Assembly: GCF_020283565.1 (NCBI RefSeq)
Contig: NC_060060.1
Span: forward strand, 72,897,257-72,961,256
Direction of reading: 5' to 3'
Source: Trifolium pratense
Lineage: Eukaryota; Streptophyta; Magnoliopsida; Fabales; Fabaceae
DNA: 64,000 nucleotides
Shown here: in pieces, positions 1 to 8,537 of the stretch
Numbering within the stretch: the stretch's first letter is position 1
How the letters are laid out: each line of letters begins with the position of its first letter
The notes under the pieces: generated by a model
Told to the model about the DNA's origin: nothing
What the model saw: only the letters and a program-made list of their open reading frames with translations
Database searches by the model: none
Made by a program: the position numbers and the translations under genes

Positions 1-503
1 GTCACTATGTCCTCACTCAGAAACCTATAGGTAATGAGTTGAGTATTGTAATTGGAGGAAGCTTTTAAGTAACTCCAAATTGTGAACTTAGTCGTTGGCT
101 AGGTGGTGATGTTATTGAAGTGTGTCTTCATCTTTGTCAAGGAGAGTGTCTCCATTATGCTGTTATTGATATCCTTACTGGTTGTAAGGTTGAGGGGAGT
201 GAGACGGGGTCTCATATCTAGGAGTTCCTAGGTAGAAGTGTCATTGGGTAGGGATTAAGTGAGGAGTTGTAAACGGGGGAGTTTAGCTCTGAATTAATAC
301 TGCTGATAGTGAATTTCCTCCTGGATTGGTATCCCCCAGATTAGGCTGTTAGGCTGAACTGGGTTAACAATTATGTGTGTCGTTTATGCTTTTCAGTATA
401 TGTTTTTAATGCTCTGTTTTATTGTTCTTACTGCTAAGACAAGTGTTACGACAAGTGTCTGCACATCGTGGACAACACTTGTCTACTGTGTACCAGAATT
501 TCA
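1..503 (+). repeat. 5' LTR (last 503 bp only)
   Basis: Matches 8010-8512 with two substitutions seen (G/T near 111 and T/A near 160). It ends in CA at 502-503. An 11-bp inverted repeat (AGACAAGTGTT at 437-447 and its complement at 474-484) lies just inside the end. Confidence 0.93.
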
Positions 504-505
504 AT

Positions 506-517
506 TGGTATCAGAGC
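506..517 (+). other. Primer binding site, tRNA-iMet type
   Basis: TGGTATCAGAGC two bases after the LTR end is the usual plant initiator-Met primer site. It fixes the element's orientation as plus. Confidence 0.92.
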
Positions 518-1633
518 GGGCATCCTGTTCTGTATCTGGGTGAGATCCTAGGGAAGATACTTTCTAGTTATGAACAAGTAAGGAATACTGAAAATTTGTT
601 TGGACTTGAAGAAGTTCATATTTGTTTGAATGGTCCCTAGAAGTGGGGGATGGACTATTCATGGCAAGGTGTGTAGCTTTGGTGTTGAGCTGCTGTATGG
701 TTTGATTTATTTTCAAACCTATGTTAACCTGTTGCACCTGAAGTGTGGAGTTTGTGCAAAGGTCATTATGGTGTGCCTGAAGTTTGTTGAGGAGTTTTCT
801 GGTTTGAATTCCGCTGCATACATATATGATGGGAAAACTCCTGGTGGTTTTGAGTGTGCTACACTCTGTTCTCCTCTGGTGAGGTTCAACTAACTTGTTG
901 GAGATGCCAACGATACTTGAGGGTGATCTCAAGTCCACTCAAAAAGGCACTCATACATGAGTTTGTTGAAGAGAGATCTGAAGGTAGTTATGAGCAATTT
1001 ATTTTTGCTTCCAATCCTACAAGCCAACCTCCAGTGGCTTTGATAAAGGATCTCTTATTATGGTACCTGAGAAGGGGACTGATGTGCTCCCAGATGTTGG
1101 TACATCTGACCTGCAGATTATGCAGAATCGTGTTGGATGACAGTTGGGCATGTAAGGTGCTTGGAATTATGCATAGGAGTGCTCAAGTTGCATGGTTAGA
1201 AGAAGCTTATCTGCCTAGGTGAATCAGAATGTGGAGGTTCTGATCTTTCTTTAATAGTATGCTCTAGCAATGCATGACTATTGATTCCACTAGTAGTGGA
1301 TGTAAGGGCAGCAAAATATTGTCAGATACTGAGGTCTGATAATTGTCTTTGGTTATCTACTGCAAGTCACTCGAGAAAAGGGCTGATAATCAGAATCTTA
1401 GTCAAGCTTTTAAGCAAACTAAGAAGTTTTGGAGTTTGTGAGTGACTTCACACCTATTAAGCATGACATCTTGCCTATTCAAAAGGTCATGATACAGAGT
1501 GTGGTTCTGCAAGGACAGTGATCAAGATGTGTCCTTGTTAAGTAAAAGGGTTAGAGTGTTGTTCAAACATGTGTGGATGATCTGGTATTGAAGGTTAATC
1601 AACTACTGATGGTTGATCCTCTTGTGTCCCTCT
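518..1633 (+). other. Leader/gag position of the element, no recognisable protein
   Basis: This is where gag would lie. Only short frames broken by stops are seen and none looks like a gag or zinc-knuckle protein. A perfect 7-bp inverted repeat, CAGATGT-N4-ACATCTG, occurs at 1091-1108; the same motif recurs through the element. Confidence 0.6.
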
Positions 1634-2716
1634 GCTGTTGTTAATTGTGACTTTGGTGCTTCCACTAAGGCCACAAGTGATTGTGTTGGTGAAACTCTCA
1701 AGGAAACTATCCCTGAGACAAATGTTGTACCAAGTGTAGGTACATTTGTGGCACCTGCAACTGCCACATATTTTGATACATCTGCAGCACCTGAAACTAT
1801 AATAGATCATAATGTTTCAGATATTTCTTACCAGATGAATACTACTGAGAAAGAGAATACTACAAAAGTAATTATGACTGGTAATAATTCTGCTGATCAC
1901 TGTGTTGTGAACTCTCAATCTGATGAGAGTATGAAGATTGTGTCTAAAAATCTTGAGGATAGTTAGCATGTTGGTGATCTTGCAGCTCATGCTCTGATTA
2001 GTAGAGTGCTAGTCTTTGTCGTGATGTTTGTGGATGTGTTATGCTATGAATCTAGTCATCCCGATCTAATATGTTCTTTTGTGAGAATTTATATCTGTCT
2101 GTCAATGTGCTATGTGGGCTCGGTGAACCCAATTACGCTGCTGCATGCCTCTGGTGTGTGTTTTTGTTGAAGTGAAAGAAGTTATGTCTTGTATCTCTCT
2201 CTCCATTGTCTGGTGCACGCTAATCAAGGGAAATATGATTTAAATTCTTCGGCAAATGTTAATTTTGTTGTTGATGCTTCTACTAAGGTCAATAGTTACT
2301 GTATTGATGAGTATATCAAGGAAAATGTTCTTGAGACTAATGTTGTGCCAGATGTTTATACATTTGTGGCACCTGATACTGGTGTAGGCAAGAATGATCA
2401 AGATAATCCTGACCAGGTGGATACTACTGAGCAAGAAAGAATTCCATTAGTAGTAAGGACTGATAATAACTCTGGTAATAATGTTATGGGTTATTCTAAA
2501 TCTGATGAGAGTATTAGGTCTTTGTTTGCTGATAAAGAACCTTCTGTTGACAAAAGTGTGGGTGATGATCCTGATGTTGTCATTGTGAATGACATAGTGG
2601 CTGGTAACAAGTCACTAGATAAGACACCTAGTGCTAATGTTGTAGGAAGAATCAGAAGTAGGGCTGGTAAAAATGTGACAACTGTCAATACACTTGTCCA
2701 GAAATCTAAATCATGA
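1634..2716 (+). pseudogene. N-terminal part of Sirevirus envelope-like protein, tandemly duplicated
   Basis: Two open stretches (about 1634-1966 and 2230-2716) encode diverged copies of one acidic region. Both have an STK...C segment, then ETNVVP followed by TFVAP, then a T-T-E-(K/Q)-E segment, a D/G-N-N-S segment and SDES(M/I). The copies lie about 630 bp apart. This low-complexity, Val/Asp/Asn-rich part resembles the variable N-terminal half of envelope-like proteins of the Sirevirus group. No ATG-started full frame exists. After 2716 a stop is followed by a Lys-rich tract (about 2717-2850, including EKKKSLKRK) that is also typical of these proteins. Function of the family is unproven; this copy is a remnant. 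Confidence 0.6.
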
Positions 2717-2915
2717 AAGGTGACAAGATTTGTTGGGAAGAAACCTTTTTATGGTCCACCAAGGACGAAGAGTAAAAATGTATCTGTTACTGGGGAGAAA
2801 AAAAAGAGTCTGAAAAGAAAGAACCCCCTTCTAGTAAATCAGACTTTGAAAAGGAGACAAGTGTAGCTACATTTGGTGACACATTCAGAAGAAGTGTGAA
2901 AGGAATGATGGTCTG

Positions 2916-3493
2916 ATGAGAACAGTGTCTGATCTAGGTGACTGTTTTGATAAGCTGGTAAGGGGATTTGTAGTGAATGTTGGTGACAATTGTGATGATC
3001 CTAAAAACCCTGAGTATAGGCAGGTTTGTGTGAGAGGCAAGTGTGTTCATCTATCTCCCTCCATAATTAACAAATTTTTGGGAAGAAGTGATGAGGAAGT
3101 AGTTGAGCTGGAAGTCACAGATAATGAAATTTGTAGAACAATTTGCTGCTGTTAATTGGGTTCCTACCACTCATTCCAGTAATGTAGCCAAAGAATTGGC
3201 TAGGTTCATTTATGTTGTTGGAACTAAGGCCAGGTTTGATTATGGTGCTTATGTCTTTTATGCCACTTTGGAACATGCTAAATCTTTTGCTCTACAACTA
3301 CCCATAGCATTTCCTACTTTACTGTGTGGTATTGTTCTTGACCAACATCCAAATATTCTTGTGGACACTGATGTCCCTTGTAAAAGAAAAGGAAAGCTGA
3401 ATATTGAGCAAAGGCTGCTTGCAGGGACAAATGTTGCAGCAGGTGTTGGTACATCTGTCCAGCAAAAGCTGGTGCTCTCACTAGGCAGCAAAT
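2916..3493 (+). pseudogene. Envelope-like / putative plant transposon protein domain, copy 1
   Basis: Two overlapping frames carry the conserved domain of the plant retroelement envelope-like family. The first includes VRGKCVHLSPSIINKFLGRS (about 3030-3090). The second includes NWVPTTHSSNVAKELARFIY and, further on, FPTLLCGIVLDQHP. A frameshift near 3110-3150 separates them, so no intact protein is made. In Sireviruses this gene normally lies 3' of pol, whereas here it lies 5' of the integrase remnant. No signal peptide or membrane segment is evident in what remains. Confidence 0.7.
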
Positions 3494-3613
3494 GATAACT
3501 GACTTAAATGAGTCAGTAGAGTTCTCAAGAAACTGAAGACTGTGATGATCCTTTGAGTAAAGAATTCATGAAGGTTTTTTTACCTGGGTTGATGTGTTGA
3601 ATTTTCACCTGCT

Positions 3614-3877
3614 GTGATTAATAAGTTTTTAGGCAGGAGTGGAGAACCTGAAGCTGAGCATGCTAAGTCTTTGGCTGTGAAGATGCCAACAACATTTCCC
3701 ACTGTGCTTTGTAGTATTATTCTTGATCAGCATCCAAGTATTTTGATCAGCTGTGATGTTGTCTGTAAGAGGGAATCTCCTCTCACATTGCACTATAGAC
3801 TAGTTGAAGGGACAAATGTCTCACATAATGTTGCAACATCTGGCACGAAAAGTTCTGGGTTCATGACCAGAAAATAG
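3614..3877 (+). pseudogene. Envelope-like domain, copy 2 (internally deleted duplicate)
   Basis: This repeats parts of the domain at 3060-3490 in diverged form: INKFLGRSG, then HAKSLAVKMPTTFPTVLCSI, then LDQHPSILI and a VEGTNV tail. The segment corresponding to NWVPTTHSSN in copy 1 is missing. It reads through to about 3877 and is followed, with no LTR or spacer, by integrase sequence. Confidence 0.65.
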
Positions 3878-3882
3878 ATGAT

Positions 3883-4300
3883 TGCTGATTTGATGAGACC
3901 TATCCAAGTTGGAAATCTTGGTTAAAAAAAAAAAGTATGTCTTTTTAGTTGTTGATGATTCCTCCAGATTTACTTGGGTAAATTTTATTAAAGAAAAATC
4001 TAATACTTTTAATGTCTTCAAAGACCTTTGTCAAACGCCTCCAAAGAGAGAAGGAGGGTATAATTATTAGGATCAAAAAGTGACCATCGGAAGGAATTTG
4101 AAACTGCTAAATTTTCTAACTTCTGCTCCTCTGAAGAATTAGTCATGAGTTCTCATCTATCCTCTATGAGCTTTGGAAGGGGAGAAAACCAAATGTTAAA
4201 TATTTCCATGTGTTTGGGAGTAAATGTCATATCTTGGCTAATCGAGAACAAAGACGAAAGATGAATCCCAAAAGTAATGGTAGGAATGGTGATCCTTTTG
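3883..4300 (+). pseudogene. Ty1/copia integrase fragment
   Basis: From about 3883 the translation matches a copia integrase core: DLMRPIQVGNLG, then VVDDSSRFTWVNFIKEKSNTF. It is followed after frameshifts by PNVKYFHVFGSKCHILANRE and RRKMNPKS at about 4190-4290. The DD of the first motif belongs to the DDE core, but the central and C-terminal catalytic region is deleted or frameshifted. An A-run at 3924-3934 breaks the frame. It is a non-functional piece of pol and the only clear pol sequence in the element. Confidence 0.75.
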
Positions 4301-5915
4301 TTGTTGTCAATGAATCTCATACTATGACATGTTTGTATCTTGAACCTATCAAAACCCCTAATGTCGAATCAAATGTTGTTACTCATGTTAAAGATTTTGT
4401 CAGTGCAAATGTTGTGGGTAGTGTTGGAACATCTGTCAGATGTACCTCTCAAACTGTCAATCTAGTATGAATGTTGTTGTTGTTGATGACATTGTTGATG
4501 AAATTGTGCATATGTCATCTTCCAAGGTTGTTGGTTCTGACACTTTGTCATCCCTCACTAAAGTTGTCTTTGAGTCCCCCAAAGGAACCTAACATAAGTC
4601 TAATGTCATATCAGATGTTGAAACATCCTGGACCAACCCGTTAGTGTTGTTGAAACCTGTTCTGCAATCCCCCAAACTGATGCTTATATGGTTCTGAGAG
4701 TCCTCAATCTAATGAGGTTGAAGATCAACTAATGGTGGTTTGGAGTATTGATGTTTTGAATGTGGTAGAAGAAACTGATCTTGATGATCTTCCACTTGAC
4801 CAAAGTTGTTGCTCAAAGTGTGACTAAAAAGAGAACTAGCATGGTACGATTGTTTGGATGTGCATTCTGCTGAGAAGTATTATATGTGTTCAGATGTGTT
4901 ATGATCATATGCGATAATGTGATGATCAAAGGTGATTACTACTATGGTAAGTGACTATTTCAGACCTGTTTCTGAAACCTCTAGTTTGATGTTCTTATGT
5001 GATGACAATATATATATTGTTGAAGATGCTTTTGGTATATGTCTCTTGAGATTGGAACTGAATAATACTCATCTGTGTTGAATAACTTGTCTGTTCTGGT
5101 ACGAGATGTTGTAACATCTGTCTCAACATCGTGTTATCTCAAGTGTTCCAACATTTTGTACAACATCTGTCACCAAAATGCCAGAATGTGGTTGACTATG
5201 AGCCAAATATTGAGGATGTTGTTCTGGGCATCATGTCACTTGACAGGAAGAAAGTTGACATCTCTTCTGTCCTCTTAGAGAATGTTTCATTCATTTTGAA
5301 GAAAATGTCTAGAAATAGAAATTTATGTTTTAAAGGAGATAATGTTATGAGAAGCTGAATTTTTTTGTGAGTATGTTTTTGACTATGAAGCAAACTACAA
5401 CGTTTATGGTGAAGCTACCAATAACCTTTATGGGTGTAATCTCTAAGAGTATTATGAGACAACTCTTTGAGATTGAAAGATCAGAAGCACTCCAAAGCCA
5501 AAAAGGGAGTGTCTTTGACTTCTGACTATATATTTCTTTTGTCGGACCACATGTTCCTAACATTGTTTTCTCTGCCGGTTGGTACATGTTGTTTCCAAGA
5601 ACAATGTTTTCTCATGCTCTTGTCATGTTGTGGAAACAAGGGGAAAATGTCTATTTTATGAGTGTTAACTATGGAGGTTGATGTGATGAAGATGGTATAA
5701 GTTTATGCCTTATGACTTATGATCTTCATGTTATACTGTTGGAATTTGGTTATGGTATTATGGATAAAGGCTTGCATGTTCTCCGTATATTGTGTGGGCT
5801 AGGCCCTGGATTTCTAGCACCTTTTTGTACATTATGGTATGTATTGTGTGCACTCTGAAGCGTTTGTCTGCTACCCTATGTTCTGATATGTATGATGTTT
5901 GTCAAAATTATGACC
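4301..5915 (+). other. Degenerate internal region of the Sirevirus-like element
   Basis: No intact gene. Short Val/Asp-rich frames continue the style of the envelope-like N-terminus. The inverted motif recurs, for example AGATGT-N4-ACATCT at 5104-5119 and a weaker form near 4614. Nothing else was identified. Confidence 0.5.
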
Positions 5916-6203
5916 AAAAAGGGGGAGTAGTGTGTGTGTGGACAAATGTGTGGACCGATGTTCTCACATTTGGTGAAGTTGTTGTTCTTATGCTTCTATG
6001 CTCGTATTGAGGGGGAGTGTGAGTTATATATATGCATGTGTTGAGGGGGGCTAATGCTATCCAGGAGGAGTAGTAGTGTGTAGCTAGCCTGATAATGTGT
6101 TCTGATAGCTTATGCTCTGATAACGTGCTTGATGGTTGTGGGGAGTGCTATGTTCTTGATGTGTGATGTCATGCCTGATGTCTAGACATCCTGATCTGAT
6201 GTG

Positions 6204-7122
6204 TGAGAATTTATTTTTCTCAGTATGTGGGAGTTTATTTCTCCCTATGTGGTTCTTTTGTGAGAGTTTAGTTCTCTCTGTTATGTAACTTGCACTTCTG
6301 ATACTGCTATGGTACCTCTATGCCTCTGTTCTGTTGTTTAATGCACACTGACTTTATTTGTCAGAATTTGTGGCTAGAAAGGGGGAGTAGTGATCTGTGA
6401 TATGTAAGATCTATCTGCGTGATGTGTGGACAGATGTGCTGACATCTGGTGTGTATGTTGTTGCGGTTCTTTCTGCGATGTGTTAATCTTCTAGGCCTAT
6501 GTCTGCGTGGAGTAAATGTTACCTTCAGCTCTGTGTGATGTGTTGCAAGAATTCCAAAAAGCATTTAAATTTGTAGCATAGGGCATGATCATAATCATAG
6601 TCATAGAAATATGGATGATTCATCGTGCTTAGTCATAATCATAGAAATATGGATGACTTTTATGCTTAGGATCACAGTCATAGAAATATGGGTGATTTGG
6701 GTCACATTCATAGCAATATGGGTGACTTAGTTAGTTACATTCATAGAAATATGGGTAACTTGTACATGCTTATTTATGAATGCACACATGTGTGTCTACA
6801 ACAACCATTAAGCGTTGATCACTCTGATTGAATGCTTCTGCTATTACAAGGATGTTGTAGTTCCTATGGTTGATTACATTGTATGCTTGTGCTCTGTCAT
6901 GCACAAATTCAGGGGGAGTGGTAGTATGAATAAGTGACAAGTGTGATGCCAGATGCTGAGATATCTTGGCTTTATTCTCTGGTGGCTGGGAATTTATTTT
7001 TCCTAGTTCTATGTTTGTGGGAATTTATTTTTCCCTGGTGATTTTTTGTTGAATGGATGTACTCTGATTGTAGGAGTTTATTTCTCCTATCTTTGAATCC
7101 ACTGTGAGAGTTTATTTCTCTC
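6204..7122 (+). repeat. Seven hairpins with a common TTTATTT loop and different paired stems
   Basis: Perfect or near-perfect hairpins lie at 6204-6222, 6229-6245, 6262-6278 (loop TTTAGTT), 6986-7006 (one G-T pair), 7019-7035, 7071-7089 and 7106-7122. Stems are 5-7 bp. They differ between copies (for example TGAGAA/TTCTCA, GGGAG/CTCCC, GAGAG/CTCTC, TAGGAG/CTCCTA) while keeping pairing, and the 7-nt loop is nearly constant. Confidence 0.75.
6570..6775 (+). repeat. Imperfect short tandem repeat
   Basis: About five to six degenerate copies of a unit containing CATAGAAATATGG(A/G)TGA, roughly 30-45 bp apart, within the 3' non-coding region of the Sirevirus-like element. Confidence 0.8.
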
Positions 7123-7330
7123 TATCTGCTCTGTGAGGCTATATGTGTTTATTCCTGCTGTTGCATGCCTCTGTTACTACTTACAAGTTATTCGTAGCTG
7201 AAGAGCTCTCTTGGAAGTAGCTTAATTGTGTTACTTTCTCTCCTTGTTGTGTGATCATGTTGACTCGAAGGAAAGGTAATACTGTATCTCTCTATATACT
7301 GGTCTAATATTGTTTTAGCCAAAATTTGCC

Positions 7331-7342
7331 AAAGGGGGAGAT
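7331..7342 (+). other. Polypurine tract next to the 3' LTR
   Basis: AAAGGGGGAGAT lies immediately before the LTR start TGTTGGG at 7343. Confidence 0.9.
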
Positions 7343-8512
7343 TGTTGGGTTTTTGTATGTTGGCTACAGTTTGCAAAAACATCTTTTAGCCAAGTGTTGA
7401 GACATATGTGCTTACGCCAAGTGTTGCGACAGATGTAACAACACTTGTATGTCTGATTGTTCGCGCCAGCTAGCGTTTTTATTTTCTACTCAATCTTTCG
7501 AAGATTTGATTGAAGAATTGTTTCGTGGTTTCTTACTCAACAAGGCGCACGTGATCAATGTGTTTCAGAAGGCAGCTGAACCCTAGTTCTATTTTCTAAA
7601 GGAATAAAATAACTTTTAGAAAATATAATATTTGTTTCAAAAATATATCTTGTGAAGATTGCTGCAGAAAATATAAAAGATTTATTTCAAATAAATCTTT
7701 GTGCTTCCAGAAGATTAGAAGATTTAATTTTAAAATATATTTACAACAAATATATTTATGGAAGGAATATTTGATGCAAATAAAGATTTGGTAAAAATAT
7801 ATATTTTGCATCTAGAAGATTTATTGGAGTTGAAGCATTATGAAAAGCCCACGAGGCTCTACTATTTAAAGGGTGCTGCTAACCCTTATTATTTACCGAA
7901 ACTTGAAGCTAAAATAGAATATCAAAGATGTAGTCTTTTAAGGGTTTCGTGTCTTTAAGCCACTCTCTAGGAGAGTTGGTGTAAAGTGAACCACTCGGGT
8001 TGTGAGATGGTCACTATGTCCTCACTCAGAAACCTATAGGTAATGAGTTGAGTATTGTAATTGGAGGAAGCTTTTAAGTAACTCCAAATTGTGAACTTAG
8101 TCGTTGGCTATGTGGTGATGTTATTGAAGTGTGTCTTCATCTTTGTCAAGGAGAGTGTCTCCATTATGCTGTTATTGAAATCCTTACTGGTTGTAAGGTT
8201 GAGGGGAGTGAGACGGGGTCTCATATCTAGGAGTTCCTAGGTAGAAGTGTCATTGGGTAGGGATTAAGTGAGGAGTTGTAAACGGGGGAGTTTAGCTCTG
8301 AATTAATACTGCTGATAGTGAATTTCCTCCTGGATTGGTATCCCCCAGATTAGGCTGTTAGGCTGAACTGGGTTAACAATTATGTGTGTCGTTTATGCTT
8401 TTCAGTATATGTTTTTAATGCTCTGTTTTATTGTTCTTACTGCTAAGACAAGTGTTACGACAAGTGTCTGCACATCGTGGACAACACTTGTCTACTGTGT
8501 ACCAGAATTTCA
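7343..8512 (+). repeat. 3' LTR (1170 bp)
   Basis: TG at 7343-7344 and CA at 8511-8512; the last 503 bp match 1-503. Paired AAGTGTTG/CAACACTT motifs lie near both ends (about 7386-7447 and 8447-8494). The U5 end is 25 bp from the stop codon of the convergent receptor-kinase gene. Confidence 0.92.
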
Positions 8513-8537
8513 AATAGTATATGATATGATATAATGA

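Larger units (their letters stand above)
5916..7342 (+). repeat. 3' non-coding region with four polypurine modules
   Basis: AGGGGGAG-type polypurine tracts preceded by an AAAATT-like stretch occur at about 5916-5927, 6377-6387, 6910-6918 and 7331-7340, with a weaker one at 6009-6017. After the first three, 20-60 bp later, comes a form of the AGATGT-N4-ACATCT palindrome (about 5955, 6431-6448, 6952). Spacing is roughly 420-530 bp. Only the last tract abuts an LTR and would prime plus-strand DNA synthesis. Confidence 0.7.
1..8512 (+). mobile_element. Sirevirus-like Ty1/copia LTR retrotransposon, non-autonomous, 5' end outside window
   Basis: Positions 1-503 repeat at 8010-8512, and the first is followed directly by a tRNA-iMet primer site, so these are LTRs of a plus-strand element. 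The full 3' LTR (7343-8512, TG...CA) is 1170 bp, so about 667 bp of the 5' LTR lies before the window. By eye the LTRs differ at 2 of 503 sites, which indicates a recent insertion. The inside holds only broken pieces: envelope-like protein, integrase core, and a long 3' non-coding region with several polypurine tracts. Envelope-like genes and repeated polypurine tracts are known marks of the Sirevirus (SIRE/Maximus) group. No gag or reverse transcriptase was recognised. Confidence 0.85.
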
